64,000 nt of DNA, from positions 6,810 to 70,809 of the forward strand of contig CAYVMO010000016.1 in the NCBI GenBank assembly GCA_964452645.1. Direction: 5' to 3'. The notes beneath the pieces were generated by a model. That model was not told the origin of the DNA. It made no database searches and saw only the letters and a program-made list of their open reading frames with translations. How positions within the stretch are numbered: the first letter of the stretch is position 1; the number at the start of each line of letters is the position of its first letter. The translations under genes were made by a program, and so were the position numbers. This DNA comes from CAYXTW01 sp964452645. GTDB taxonomy: Bacteria; Zixibacteria; MSB-5A5; GN15; PGXB01. Of the stretch, positions 7,475 to 18,663 are shown piece after piece.

Positions 7475-8236
7475 TTACCGCTTGAGATAATCGGCAAGGC
7501 GTTCGCGCAAATCATCGCGGTTGATGTCTTTTTCCATGTAGCCTTTATATGTAATCGAGATGCCGCCGGTCTCTTCTGAGACAACCACCGCGACGGCGTC
7601 GGATACTTCGGTAACTCCGATGGCCGCCTTATGACGCATTCCGTATAACTTGCGGTAGCGCGGGTTTTGAGTTAAGGGCAATGTGCACGCGGCGGCCGAA
7701 ATTATTTCGCCGGTGATAATAACAGCCCCGTCGTGCAACGGTGTATACGGTGTAAAAAGCGTCGTAATCATTTCCGAGGATAGCTGGGCATTTAGCGTTT
7801 TGCCGGTCTCGATAAAATTTTTCAGGCCGATGCCCTTCTCGATGACCAGCAGGCCGCCATAACGAAGTTCCGAGAGGCGTATCGCCGCACGGGCGACTTC
7901 CCTGAACGATTTGCGCTCCTCGACTTTGATGAAATACTGAAAAAGCCGCGAGTGACCCATCTGCGCCAGCATGGAGCGCAATTCGGGCTGGAAAATTATT
8001 ACAAGGACAATAAATCCGATTGTGGCCAGGTTTTTGAACAGCCAGCTTAGCCCTTCCAGTTGAAACCAGAAAGCGACAAAGGCGACAAAAAATATCAACA
8101 CCAGCCCGGTAACCATCTGGGCCGCGCGGGTGCCTTTCATCAATGCCAGCAGACGATAAATAATAAATGAGACAATCAATATATCGATCAGGTCGATAAC
8201 CCTGAATGATAAAAAATCTATTCGAAACAATTCCAT
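7475..8236 (-). CDS. cdaA: Membrane diadenylate cyclase CdaA
   Basis: Makes cyclic di-AMP from two ATP at the membrane. 253 residues: three transmembrane helices in the first 85 residues (about 15-32, 40-60, 70-83), then a DAC domain with the catalytic DGA (169-171, in LHDGAVIITGE) and RHKAAIG (201-207, standard RHRAA motif with Lys). It follows folP by one base and is surely co-transcribed. The usual partners cdaR (YbbR) and glmM are not next to it. Confidence 0.93.
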   Translation of the reverse strand: MELFRIDFLSFRVIDLIDILIVSFIIYRLLALMKGTRAAQMVTGLVLIFFVAFVAFWFQLEGLSWLFKNLATIGFIVLVIIFQPELRSMLAQMGHSRLFQYFIKVEERKSFREVARAAIRLSELRYGGLLVIEKGIGLKNFIETGKTLNAQLSSEMITTLFTPYTPLHDGAVIITGEIISAAACTLPLTQNPRYRKLYGMRHKAAIGVTEVSDAVAVVVSEETGGISITYKGYMEKDINRDDLRERLADYLKR

Positions 8237-8237
8237 T

Positions 8238-9107
8238 TTATCTGAAATCCTCTATCGCCCGGAAGACATTTATCGCCTCGATTGTCTCGGCGACGTCGTG
8301 AACCCTTACGATATTACAACCCTTGCTGACAGCGAGCAGCATCGATGCAATCGATCCGCCGATACGTTCCGACGGTTGACCATCCCTTTTTGTGATTTTG
8401 GAAATAAACGATTTCCGCGATGAGCCCAGCATTATCGGACAGCCGAGTGCTTTGAATTCATTTAAGTTTTTGATTATATCCAGATTGTCCTGAAGACGCT
8501 TGCCGAAGCCGATCCCCGGATCAATGATGATTTTATCTTCCGCCATTCCTTTGCTTCGGCAGAACTCGATTCGTTCTTCGAAGAATTCTTTTATTTCCGC
8601 AATGCAATTATCATAGTTCGGATTTGCCTGCATCGTTTTCGGCTTACCGAGCATGTGCATCAGTATAACCGGCGTCTCGTATTCAAGCGCCACTTCAATC
8701 ATCCGGGAATCAAAGCGCATGGCGGAAATGTCGTTGATAATATCGGCCCCGGCTTTTATGGCCTCCTCAGCGACCACTGCTTTGGTCGTATCGATGGAAA
8801 TCGGTAAATCGGATATTTTGCGGATGGCTTCAATAACAGGTATGACATGACCGATTTCTTCCTCAGGTTTTATACCCTCGGCCCCCGGCCGCGAGGATTC
8901 GCCGCCGATATCGATAATATCCGCGCCCTCATTTATTATCTGATGCGCCCGCGAGATAGCATCTTTTATATTAATAAATTCGCCGCCGTCGGAAAAAGAA
9001 TCGGGCGTGACGTTTAAAACGCCCATAACCAGCGGCCGTTCAAGATCTAACCGCCGGCCGCGAGGCAGAGAAATCATTTTCATCGCCTGATTTGCAATAT
9101 TGGACAT
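8238..9107 (-). CDS. folP: Dihydropteroate synthase
   Basis: Joins p-aminobenzoate to the pterin pyrophosphate in folate synthesis. TIM-barrel signatures are present: MGVLNVTPDSFSDGG, DIGGESSRPGA, SIDTTKAVVAEEAI, ILMHMLGKPKTMQ, DPGIGFGKRLQDNL and GSSRKSFI. I prefer the ATG at 9107 because GAGG lies 9 bases upstream; an in-frame ATG at 9122 has no such site. The C-terminus ends one base before cdaA. Divergent from glnA across a 160-base AT-rich gap. Confidence 0.92.
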   Translation of the reverse strand: MSNIANQAMKMISLPRGRRLDLERPLVMGVLNVTPDSFSDGGEFINIKDAISRAHQIINEGADIIDIGGESSRPGAEGIKPEEEIGHVIPVIEAIRKISDLPISIDTTKAVVAEEAIKAGADIINDISAMRFDSRMIEVALEYETPVILMHMLGKPKTMQANPNYDNCIAEIKEFFEERIEFCRSKGMAEDKIIIDPGIGFGKRLQDNLDIIKNLNEFKALGCPIMLGSSRKSFISKITKRDGQPSERIGGSIASMLLAVSKGCNIVRVHDVAETIEAINVFRAIEDFR

Positions 9108-9285
9108 CTGCCGAATCCTCATAATTATTTATAAATTACAATATAGAATTCGTATTGATTAACATCAAGATATTAATTAAGCCAAAAATATTTACAAGAC
9201 GAGTGAGGATTCAATAAAAAATTATTTTGGTTAAACATAAAAAAAATATAAATTCAGTCTTTAATTCTAACCGGAGGATAGAGAG

Positions 9286-10611
9286 GTGACCAAAACCAAG
9301 GAAGATATACTCAGGATAATCAGTGATGCCGAAGTTCATTTCGTTCGTCTGAATTTTACCGACATTCTCGGGCGGCTTAAAGGAATCGCCATAACCAGCA
9401 CCGAAGTGGAAAGGGCTCTTGAACAGGGACAGGGATTTGACGGTTCTTCAATCGAAGGCTTTGTCAGGATCGAGGAATCGGATCTGATGGCGATTCCTGA
9501 TTTTCGGACATTTCGTGTTATTCCCTGGGATATCGGCGGTGAAAAAAGCGCCATGATGTTCTGTGATGTGCAGACGCCGGACGGCAATCCGTATGAAGGC
9601 GATCCGCGCTACGTTCTGCGGCGGATACTTCGGAAAATAGAGGATCGCGGCTGGACTTTCTATGTCGGGCCGGAACTGGAATATTTTTATTTTAATGAAG
9701 AAACGGAACCGGAAATTTTGGATCGATCCGGATATTTCGATTACGGGTCGGCCGATATTGGGACACAGCTTCGGAAAAGGTCCAGCGCCGCTCTGGAACG
9801 GATGGGTATCCAGGTGGAATGTTCGCATCATGAGGTCGCCCCCAGCCAGCAGGAGATTGACCTGAGATATCAGGAAGCCCTGGTGATGGCTGATTTTGTC
9901 CAGATTTATAAATTCGTCGTCAAAGAAATTGCTATGCAAAATGAGGTTTTTGCATCCTTTATGCCCAAGCCGCTCTTCGGCGAAAACGGTTCCGGGATGC
10001 ACTGCCATATGTCGCTTTTCGAAGGCGATACCAATCTGTTTTATGATAAGGCATCCCCCAATCATCTGTCAAAGTTGGCCGGTCATTTCACGGCCGGAAT
10101 CCTGAGACACATCAAAGAGATAACATTGATTTTAAATCAATGGGTGAATTCCTACAAACGTCTGGTGGTCGGCTTTGAAGCGCCGGTTTATATTTCGTGG
10201 GGAACGCGCAACCGCTCCAGTCTGATAAGGGTTCCCGAATTCAAAACCGGTTATGAAAAATCGACCCGGATTGAAGTTCGTTCGCCCGATCCGGGCTGTA
10301 ACCCATATTTGACCTTTGCCGTGATGCTTGCCGCCGGACTGGAAGGAATCGATAATAAATACCCGCTGCCGGATCCTGTCGAGCATAATATTTTTACCAT
10401 GACCGCCGAAGACAGAGCCGATCACAATATTGATTCCTTGCCCGGCTCTCTGGAAAACGCCATCAGGGCTATGGAAAAATCCGAACTGGTCAAAAATACA
10501 CTGGGTGATCATATCTTTGAAGCGCTTATAGCCAACAAAATGGTCGAATGGGATGCGTATCGGGTCGATGTCAGCAACTTCGAAATCGATAAGTATCTGC
10601 CGTTTCTGTAA
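9286..10611 (+). CDS. glnA: Glutamine synthetase, type I
   Basis: Makes glutamine from glutamate, ammonia and ATP. The 441 residues fit the shorter GSI-alpha class. Visible motifs: GFDGSSIEGFVRIEESD (substrate/metal N-terminal region), GPELEYFYF, EVAPSQQEIDLRY, GSGMHCHMSLF, and NRSSLIRVPEFK of the ATP site. The adenylylation loop NLYDLPP of the beta class is absent, so feedback rather than GlnE control is likely. GTG start with GGAGG 8 bases upstream. No nitrogen regulator gene is adjacent. Confidence 0.95.
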   Translation: MTKTKEDILRIISDAEVHFVRLNFTDILGRLKGIAITSTEVERALEQGQGFDGSSIEGFVRIEESDLMAIPDFRTFRVIPWDIGGEKSAMMFCDVQTPDGNPYEGDPRYVLRRILRKIEDRGWTFYVGPELEYFYFNEETEPEILDRSGYFDYGSADIGTQLRKRSSAALERMGIQVECSHHEVAPSQQEIDLRYQEALVMADFVQIYKFVVKEIAMQNEVFASFMPKPLFGENGSGMHCHMSLFEGDTNLFYDKASPNHLSKLAGHFTAGILRHIKEITLILNQWVNSYKRLVVGFEAPVYISWGTRNRSSLIRVPEFKTGYEKSTRIEVRSPDPGCNPYLTFAVMLAAGLEGIDNKYPLPDPVEHNIFTMTAEDRADHNIDSLPGSLENAIRAMEKSELVKNTLGDHIFEALIANKMVEWDAYRVDVSNFEIDKYLPFL

Positions 10612-10620
10612 AAAAGTGCC

Positions 10621-11451
10621 GTGCCCTATATAAATTCCGGTGACATACGCATATATTATGAAGAAAAAGGCGCGGGGGAGCCGCTTGTCTTTCTTCATGG
10701 TTTTTCGCTCGATCGGCGAATGTGGCAGGGGCAGATAGATTATTTTTCCGATAGATACCAGGTAATTACATACGATGCTCGCGGGCACGGTCAATCGGAT
10801 GCGCCCGATTCCGGATATTCGCGCGAGAATCGGGTAAATGATTTGCTGGCTCTGGCTGATAAGTTGGAACTCGAGCGGTTTCACCTGGTCGGATTGTCCA
10901 TGGGTGGGGGAGATGCGCTTCGATTCGCGATTGATTTTCAGGAAAGATTGAAAACCTTAACGCTGGCCAGCTCGACCGCCGAGGGTTGGAAATCAACTGT
11001 GCAATTTCGGAATTTCCCTCTTGATGAAAAGGGCAAGTATGATGAATTGAGTCCCGCTGAATTCGCGTCGCAAAAGGGAATAGATGAAGTCAAACGGCAG
11101 TGGATCAATGTAACGATGGCCAACTATGAAAAGCGAAATCCGGAACTTAAAAAATTCCTGACCGAAATCATGCTGGGTTTCAGCGGAAAACCGTGGACTG
11201 ACCCCATGACGGGAAAATATGAAAAGAGGGATGATATGAAACTTGCGGCCCGAATTCGAATTCCAACACTAATAATCGTTGGTCAACGCGATATTGTTTA
11301 CCGGCCGCTGGCAGTAAAATTAAATGAAATTATCCTCGATTCCCGGCTCAAAATCGTGAAAAATGCCGGTCATATGGTCAATCTTGAGGCTCCTGAAATC
11401 TTTAACAAATATCTTAAAGATTTCCTGCTTGAAAATGAAGTCAAAAAGTAG
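10621..11451 (+). CDS. Alpha/beta hydrolase
   Basis: 276-residue cytosolic hydrolase of the 3-oxoadipate enol-lactonase/haloperoxidase-like branch. Oxyanion motif HGFSLDRRMW, nucleophile elbow GLSMGGG with Ser93, acid Asp224 in VGQRDIVY and His251 in NAGHMVNLEAP complete the triad. No signal peptide. GTG start 9 bases after glnA, so it may be co-transcribed, but nothing in the sequence gives the substrate. Confidence 0.85.
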   Translation: MPYINSGDIRIYYEEKGAGEPLVFLHGFSLDRRMWQGQIDYFSDRYQVITYDARGHGQSDAPDSGYSRENRVNDLLALADKLELERFHLVGLSMGGGDALRFAIDFQERLKTLTLASSTAEGWKSTVQFRNFPLDEKGKYDELSPAEFASQKGIDEVKRQWINVTMANYEKRNPELKKFLTEIMLGFSGKPWTDPMTGKYEKRDDMKLAARIRIPTLIIVGQRDIVYRPLAVKLNEIILDSRLKIVKNAGHMVNLEAPEIFNKYLKDFLLENEVKK

Positions 11452-11664
11452 TTGACCGTTTGATATTTCCTTTTCATATTCAAAGGACTGTTTTAATGGA
11501 GGAAACGAAAAGATTATTAATTGTCGGTAATCCCGGGATTTATTGGCTTCGCTGTGCTATTAACGTGGCTATTAAAATAATGTAAGTTGCAAAATATTAG
11601 TCTATTACCGATTTTCTTTAATGTAATACTTGATATATTGATAAAAGGAAATTAAGAGTCTTTA
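11452..11664 (+). other. Intergenic stretch before the purine genes, with a 29-codon ORF
   Basis: Between the hydrolase and purN there is one ATG-started frame of 29 codons (11496-11585). Its sequence has a KRLLIVGNPG stretch but no family match I can name, and no clear ribosome site. It may be chance or the remnant of a longer gene. The promoter for purNCH should lie here, but no clean -35/-10 pair stands out. Confidence 0.35.
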
Positions 11665-12264
11665 ATGAGTGCGCGGGCAAAAATAGCCGTTTTTATTTCG
11701 GGCGGCGGATCGAATCTTCAGTCATTAATTGATGCTACAAAGTCCGGCAAACTTTCAGGAGAAATAGTCCTGGTCGTCTCCAGCAAATTGAAAGCCTATG
11801 GACTGGAGCGAGCCCGCAATGCCGGAATCGATACTTTTGTTTTCAGGCCAAAGGATTATCCCGGCGAGGATGAAGCTGTAAGTGACCTGATGGCGATGCT
11901 CGAGGAATATCAGGTTGAATATATTGCGCTGGCCGGTTATCTCAAGCTGCTTCCCGTGCCGGTCGTGAAAAAATATTCCGGAAAAATCACGAACATTCAC
12001 CCGGCACTGCTGCCCAAATATGGCGGCCAGCGGATGTACGGCCATTTTGTTCATGAAGCTGTTCTGGCCGCCGGAGATAAAGAATCCGGCCCGACGGTGC
12101 ATCTTGTCGATGAAATCTATGATAACGGAAAAATTCTGCTTCAAAGAAAAGTCCCGGTCGAGCCGGATGATACGCCCGACAGCCTGGCGGCCCGGGTATT
12201 GAAGGTGGAACATCAAATTTACCCGGAAGCGTTGGACAATTTAATCAAGGGGAAATATGGTTAA
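11665..12264 (+). CDS. purN: Phosphoribosylglycinamide formyltransferase
   Basis: Third step of purine synthesis, using 10-formyl-tetrahydrofolate. 199 residues with the phosphate-binding ISGGGSNLQS (11-20), the catalytic Asn110 and His112 in TNIHPALLPKYGG, and the conserved Asp149 in VHLVDEIYDNGKIL. The stop overlaps the purC start in TAATG, so translation is coupled. Confidence 0.95.
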   Translation: MSARAKIAVFISGGGSNLQSLIDATKSGKLSGEIVLVVSSKLKAYGLERARNAGIDTFVFRPKDYPGEDEAVSDLMAMLEEYQVEYIALAGYLKLLPVPVVKKYSGKITNIHPALLPKYGGQRMYGHFVHEAVLAAGDKESGPTVHLVDEIYDNGKILLQRKVPVEPDDTPDSLAARVLKVEHQIYPEALDNLIKGKYG

Positions 12265-13160
12265 TGGAAAAGGAAGTTCTACAAACCGATATCAGGGAGT
12301 ATCCGTTATTTTCACGCGGGAAAGTCCGCGATGTTTATGATCTCGGCGATAAATTATTGATTATTGCCTCGGACAGAATCTCGGCCTTTGATGTTGTGCT
12401 GCCCAATGGTATTCCCGGTAAAGGGAGGGTGCTGACACAAATGTCATTATTCTGGTTCGATTTTCTTAAAGGTGTCGTCGATACGCATCTGGTAACAGCC
12501 AACATCGAGGAATACCCTGACGATTTAAAAAAGTACCGCGACACTTTGAATGGTCGTTCGATGATCGTCATTAAGGCCAAGCGCATCGATGCCGAGTGCA
12601 TCGTGCGCGGATATATATCCGGATCGATGTGGAAAGAACTTGTGCAGGCGCGTAAGAATGGCTCCAATGAAGTTCATGGATTTGATTTTTCGCCAGATTT
12701 AAAAGAGTCGGATCAATTGCCGGAACCGATTTTTACACCTTCGACCAAAGCCGAAGAGGGGCATGATGAGAATGTTTCGTTCGAGCGATTTGAACAATAT
12801 GTCGGTCAGCAGACGGCCGAATTGTGTCGTCAGAAGTCAATTGCTATTTATAGTAAAGCTTCAGATTATGCGCGTAAGAAGGGAATTATAATAGCAGATA
12901 CAAAATTCGAGTTTGGATATAAAGATAATAAATTCATGCTCATCGACGAGGTTCTCTCACCCGATTCGTCGCGCTTCTGGCCTTTGGATCAGTACTCAGC
13001 CGGCAAAAGCCAGCCTTCGTTCGACAAGCAATTTATCAGAGATTATCTTTCCGGTCTGGATTGGGATAAAACACCTCCGGGACCAAAACTACCGGAGGAG
13101 ATAGTTGAAAAATCGGCCGCGAAATATATGGAAGCGGCCCGACTCTTAATGGGGAAATAA
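12264..13160 (+). CDS. purC: SAICAR synthase
   Basis: Adds aspartate to CAIR in purine synthesis. 298 residues, the long form seen in yeast and some bacteria rather than the roughly 240-residue E. coli form. Motifs: SRGKVRDVYDLGD (ATP site), SDRISAFDVVLPNGIPGKG, ECIVRGYISGSMWKE, and DEVLSPDSSRFWP. Coupled to purN by a one-base overlap and one base from purH. Confidence 0.95.
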   Translation: MEKEVLQTDIREYPLFSRGKVRDVYDLGDKLLIIASDRISAFDVVLPNGIPGKGRVLTQMSLFWFDFLKGVVDTHLVTANIEEYPDDLKKYRDTLNGRSMIVIKAKRIDAECIVRGYISGSMWKELVQARKNGSNEVHGFDFSPDLKESDQLPEPIFTPSTKAEEGHDENVSFERFEQYVGQQTAELCRQKSIAIYSKASDYARKKGIIIADTKFEFGYKDNKFMLIDEVLSPDSSRFWPLDQYSAGKSQPSFDKQFIRDYLSGLDWDKTPPGPKLPEEIVEKSAAKYMEAARLLMGK

Positions 13161-13161
13161 C

Positions 13162-14733
13162 ATGGCAGATAAGATAAAAATAAGACGCGCATTGATTTCG
13201 GTTTATGATAAAACCGGCCTGGTTGAACTGGCGCGGGCACTCTCCAGGTATGACGTTGAAATCCTCTCGACCGGCGGTACCCTGGCAGCGATGAAAAAAG
13301 AAGGTGTCCAGGCGGTATCGGTCTCGACCTTTACCGGGGCGCCCGAAATTCTCGGTGGTCGAGTCAAGACGCTTCATCCGAAAATCCACGCTGGTATTCT
13401 GGCGCGGCGTGATAACGAGGGTGACGACGAAGAATTGACGCGCAATGAATATAAGCCTATTGATATGGTGGTGGTAAATCTATATCCATTCGAAAAAACG
13501 ATTGCCGATGCCAATGCCACCGACGCCGATATTATCGAGAATATTGATATCGGAGGTCCGACCATGATTCGTGCGGCGGCCAAAAATTTTGAAGGTGTCG
13601 CGGCGGTCACCGATCCGTCCGATTATGCCGCTATTATCGATGAACTGGATCAAAACGAGGGGGCATTGACGCTTGATTTTCGCAGGAAGCTGGCCGGGAA
13701 AGTATTCGCCCGTACTAATAGTTACGACCGGGCTATCTCGAATTATTTTTCAGCCGACGGTGACAAAGTTATCGAGCAGCTTCCTGCCAATCTGAATTTA
13801 TCATACACTATGCAATCATCGCTTCGTTACGGCGAGAATCCGCATCAGGTCGGGGCCTTTTATCGTGACGAAGGCTTTACTGGGCCGACTCTGGCACGGG
13901 CGCAGGTTTTGGCCGGGAAAGCATTATCGTATAATAATATATCCGATCTTGACGCGTGTCTTGAGATGCTTCTGGATTTCGAGGAACCGTTTGCGGCCGT
14001 AATGAAACATGCCAATCCGTGCGGTGCAGCGGTCGGCGGGACAATCGCCGAAGCCTACCGTGATGCATTGGCATCCGACCCGCTTTCGGCCTTCGGCTCG
14101 GTAATCGGATTAAATAAGCATGTCGATATGGCTGCAGCCGAATTATTACATAAGACACATTTCGTGGAATGTATAATCGCGCCGGGTTATGATGAAGAAG
14201 CACTGGCGATGATGAAAAAGAAAAAGGCTCGACGGATTTTGTCTCTTCCGGAGATTGCCAATGGCCGGCCGAAAGGGGAGAAGGTATATAAATTCGTGCG
14301 CGGCGGGGTGCTCTGTCAGACGGCTGATGATTATGATGTTCCTGAATCCGAATTGAAGATCGTCAGCAAAAGGCAGCCGACAAATGACGAATTAAAATCA
14401 CTCCTTTTCGCCTGGAAAGTCGTAAAACATACCAAGTCGAATGCGATTGTGATTGCTAAAGGCTCGGCCACGGTCGGTATCGGTATGGGACAGACTTCGC
14501 GCGTCGATTCGTCGGCGCTGGCGGTTAAACGGGCCGGTGAGCGGGCTAAAGGAGCGGTACTGGCTTCGGATGCCTTTTTCCCCATGCCGGACGGTGTTGA
14601 AGTAGCGACCGATGCCGGTGTGACGGCGATTATCCAACCCGGCGGTTCCAAAGGTGACGAGCAAGCCATCGAGGCGGCCGATAAGGCCGGGGCGGCAATG
14701 ATATTCACCGGTATAAGGCATTTTAAGCATTAG
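13162..14733 (+). CDS. purH: Bifunctional AICAR transformylase / IMP cyclohydrolase
   Basis: Last two steps to IMP. 523 residues: an MGS-like cyclohydrolase domain at the N-terminus (RALISVYDKTGLVELA, EILSTGGT, RVKTLHPKIHAGIL) and the formyltransferase domain at the C-terminus (RYGENPHQ, KHANPCGAA with the catalytic Lys-His pair, SDAFFPMPDGVE, IQPGGSKGDEQ). It closes the purN-purC-purH operon. purF is encoded alone at 61.4-62.8 kb on the other strand. Confidence 0.96.
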   Translation: MADKIKIRRALISVYDKTGLVELARALSRYDVEILSTGGTLAAMKKEGVQAVSVSTFTGAPEILGGRVKTLHPKIHAGILARRDNEGDDEELTRNEYKPIDMVVVNLYPFEKTIADANATDADIIENIDIGGPTMIRAAAKNFEGVAAVTDPSDYAAIIDELDQNEGALTLDFRRKLAGKVFARTNSYDRAISNYFSADGDKVIEQLPANLNLSYTMQSSLRYGENPHQVGAFYRDEGFTGPTLARAQVLAGKALSYNNISDLDACLEMLLDFEEPFAAVMKHANPCGAAVGGTIAEAYRDALASDPLSAFGSVIGLNKHVDMAAAELLHKTHFVECIIAPGYDEEALAMMKKKKARRILSLPEIANGRPKGEKVYKFVRGGVLCQTADDYDVPESELKIVSKRQPTNDELKSLLFAWKVVKHTKSNAIVIAKGSATVGIGMGQTSRVDSSALAVKRAGERAKGAVLASDAFFPMPDGVEVATDAGVTAIIQPGGSKGDEQAIEAADKAGAAMIFTGIRHFKH

Positions 14734-14824
14734 GCTTGCGTGATTTTTTCAGATTGTGCTTGCTAGATTGGCTTGTTGTTATTAAATTTACTTTCAAAAG
14801 GTAATACTGCGAAAAGGAGCGTTT

Positions 14825-15298
14825 GTGGGCGAGCGGGTTCTAGAAATTGTAATCCTCCTGATTTCCAGAATTAGAGATCATCAGGGTCGACTGGAAAGTT
14901 TTGAGGATATATCTTCTTATCTGAAAAGCTATGGTTTTACCGATACCGAAATCAGTTCGGCCTACGGCTGGGTGCTGGATCAGATTCAATCCGACTCGAA
15001 ATTTCTGGTCGATAACCCGATTTCCCGTAACTCCTTTCGTGTTTTGACGGAGCAGGAACGTCGCGATTTTACGACTGACGCTATCGGGTATCTGATGCAG
15101 TTAAGATTTCTCGGAATATTAGGCGATACCCAGATGGAATTGATTTTAGAGAGAGGTGCTGTCATGGGTCCGGCGCCGATAAATCTGGATCATATGAAAG
15201 TTCTCGTCGGTTCGGTTCTGTTTCATGATTCCAATTTTGTGGAATACGGCAAGCAGCAGATGTACTACCTGCCTCCCGAAGACGGCCTGTTGAATTGA
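14825..15298 (+). CDS. smg: Smg/DUF494 family protein
   Basis: 157 residues of the Smg (DUF494) family, recognised by the N-terminal GERVLEIVILLISRI and the helical middle with SYLKSYGFTDTEISSAYGWVLDQI. The family is often found between dprA and topoisomerase or DNA-processing genes in proteobacteria; its function is not known. Here it precedes coaBC by 16 bases. GTG start at 14825 with AAAAGGAG upstream. Confidence 0.75.
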   Translation: MGERVLEIVILLISRIRDHQGRLESFEDISSYLKSYGFTDTEISSAYGWVLDQIQSDSKFLVDNPISRNSFRVLTEQERRDFTTDAIGYLMQLRFLGILGDTQMELILERGAVMGPAPINLDHMKVLVGSVLFHDSNFVEYGKQQMYYLPPEDGLLN

Positions 15299-15314
15299 CT
15301 CTTTTATTGCCCTG

Positions 15315-16508
15315 ATGTTAAAAAATAAAAAAATCGTCGTTGGTCTGACCGGCGGGATCGCCGCGTATAAGATTCCTCCGCTTATCAGATTGCTAAAAAA
15401 AGACGGGGCTGATGTCCGCGCCGTTATGACTGAAGCTTCAACGAAATTTATCACCGAATTGACCATAGAGACGATTTCCCAAAATCCGGTCGCACGCAAG
15501 ATGTTTCCCGAAAATCGATATGTCGGGACGCATCATATCGATATTGCCTTATGGGCCGACCTTCTTATTATTGCTCCGGCTACGGCCAATTTTCTGGGCA
15601 AAGTCGCCTCGGGTATATGCGATGATCTGCTTACGACCGTCATCTGCGCCACCACGGCGCCGGTGATGATTGCCCCGGCGATGAACAGCAATATGTATCT
15701 TAATCCGGTAACACAGAAAAATATAGAATTTCTGAAATCCATCGGATATCGTTTTATAGACCCCGGTGTTGGCGAGCTCGCCTGCGAAACGAGCGGTCCC
15801 GGCCGGATGGCGGAGCCGGAAGAAATTTTCATAGCCATTAAAAAATTCTTCGAAAAAAAAAAGCTCCTGACAAAAAAAAAGGTCCTCGTAACCGCCGGGC
15901 CATGCCGTGAGCCGCTTGATCCGGTACGTTATATTTCCAATCGTTCCTCGGGCAAAATGGGCTTTGCCATCGCTGAGGCCGCTGTGGAAGCGGGGGCGGA
16001 AGTAACTCTTATTTCCGGCCCGACGAATTTAATGGCCAACGCCAATCTGATGCTAATCAAAGTCGAATCAACCGAGGAAATGTATAAGGCCGTCAGGCGA
16101 GAATTCAAAAATTGTCATTATCTAATCATGGCGGCCGCCCCATCGGATTTCAGACCAGCCGAGATCGCCGAGCATAAAATAAAAAAGGATAAAAAAAAGT
16201 CGCTTGTTGTTGAATTAAAACCAGCAATTGATATATTGAGTTCGATAAAAAAAATAAAGAAAAAGAACCAGCGCGTGGTTGGATTTGCACTTGAGACTGA
16301 AAATGGTCTAAAAAATGCCGGGACCAAACTTAAGGAAAAAGCTCTTGATTTAGTCGTTTTAAATCGTTTGGATGAATCCGGACCGTTTGAAAGTGACAGC
16401 AATAAGGTCGAACTGATCGATAAAAAGGGACGAGTAGAAAAGTTATCGAAAATGAACAAATGCGAGTTAGCGCGGTTGCTGATTGATAGAATCGCGAAGT
16501 TGAAATAA
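15315..16508 (+). CDS. coaBC: Bifunctional phosphopantothenoylcysteine decarboxylase / synthetase
   Basis: Two steps of coenzyme A synthesis. 397 residues: an FMN-dependent CoaC half (GLTGGIAAYK, THHIDIALWADLLIIAPATANFLGK with the catalytic His, APAMNSNMY, GELACETSGPGRM with the catalytic Cys) and a CoaB half (LVTAGPCREPLDPVRYISNRSSGKMG, AAAPSDFRP, KIKKDKK). The middle linker is rich in lysine. In many bacteria the gene lies near rpoZ/gmk/priA; here the neighbours are smg and a uracil-DNA glycosylase. Confidence 0.95.
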   Translation: MLKNKKIVVGLTGGIAAYKIPPLIRLLKKDGADVRAVMTEASTKFITELTIETISQNPVARKMFPENRYVGTHHIDIALWADLLIIAPATANFLGKVASGICDDLLTTVICATTAPVMIAPAMNSNMYLNPVTQKNIEFLKSIGYRFIDPGVGELACETSGPGRMAEPEEIFIAIKKFFEKKKLLTKKKVLVTAGPCREPLDPVRYISNRSSGKMGFAIAEAAVEAGAEVTLISGPTNLMANANLMLIKVESTEEMYKAVRREFKNCHYLIMAAAPSDFRPAEIAEHKIKKDKKKSLVVELKPAIDILSSIKKIKKKNQRVVGFALETENGLKNAGTKLKEKALDLVVLNRLDESGPFESDSNKVELIDKKGRVEKLSKMNKCELARLLIDRIAKLK

Positions 16509-16509
16509 T

Positions 16510-17241
16510 ATGGTCGATTGGATAGCGAAATTAGACTCCAGGACGTATGCCCTGTTGAAAAGGGCGGCTAGGTGTCAGGTGGAAATGGGTTTAAGTGATA
16601 TGATTGTCGACCTGAACGGGATATTGAAAAAGAAAAAAGAGCTGATTCGCTCCGGGCGAAAAAGCAACAGCAATCATTTCCGGTCGCTTAAAAGCCACAA
16701 CGAAGCAATCAAGAATTGCACCAAATGTCGGTTGGGTGCGACTCGAACGAATTTTGTTTATGGCGTGGGCAATCCGAAGGCGGGGGTGATGTTTATCGGT
16801 GAGGCGCCGGGACGTGATGAGGATTTGAAAGGAGAACCGTTCGTGGGTCGCGCCGGGCAGCTTCTGGATAAAATTCTGGCGGCAATTAAATTCAAACGCG
16901 AAGAGGTATATATCGCCAATATTTTGAAATGCCGCCCGCCGAATAATCGTGATCCTCAACCGGACGAAATGGCAACCTGCATGCCGTATCTTCAGGAGCA
17001 AATTCGTCTCATAAAACCGAAAATTATCTGCGCCCTGGGGCGTATTTCGGCGCAGGCCCTGCTGAATACGTCGACACCGCTGGGTAAACTTCGCAAACGT
17101 TGGCATGAGTACAACGGCATTCCCTTTATGGTGACATATCATCCGGCGGCGCTGCTTCGATTTCAATCATACAAAAAAGACACGTGGGAAGATGTCCAGA
17201 TGCTTCGCGCCAAGTACGACGAACTGATGGCGGAGAAATAA
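16510..17241 (+). CDS. Uracil-DNA glycosylase, family 4 (iron-sulfur type)
   Basis: Removes uracil from DNA. Motifs: GEAPGRDEDLKGEPFVGRAG (motif A), NILKCRPPNNRDPQ, and TYHPAALLR (motif B). Cysteines in NCTKCRLG, NILKCRPP and ATCMPYL fit the 4Fe-4S ligands. The N-terminal 70 residues are a helical, lysine-rich extension absent from shorter members. It begins one base after coaBC and abuts dnaB directly. Confidence 0.9.
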   Translation: MVDWIAKLDSRTYALLKRAARCQVEMGLSDMIVDLNGILKKKKELIRSGRKSNSNHFRSLKSHNEAIKNCTKCRLGATRTNFVYGVGNPKAGVMFIGEAPGRDEDLKGEPFVGRAGQLLDKILAAIKFKREEVYIANILKCRPPNNRDPQPDEMATCMPYLQEQIRLIKPKIICALGRISAQALLNTSTPLGKLRKRWHEYNGIPFMVTYHPAALLRFQSYKKDTWEDVQMLRAKYDELMAEK

Positions 17242-18660
<1,419 letters not shown>

Positions 18661-18663
18661 AGC

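Noticed and set aside
9200..9285. Possible promoter before glnA (TTGGTT and TATAAA)
   Set aside because: Spacing is only 14 bases in an AT-rich stretch, so boxes are expected by chance.
9448..10065. Antisense frame of 205 codons within glnA
   Set aside because: glnA is fully supported on the plus strand; the antisense frame has no recognisable motif.
16591..17166. Antisense frame of 191 codons within the uracil-DNA glycosylase gene
   Set aside because: Shadow of a conserved gene with intact motifs.
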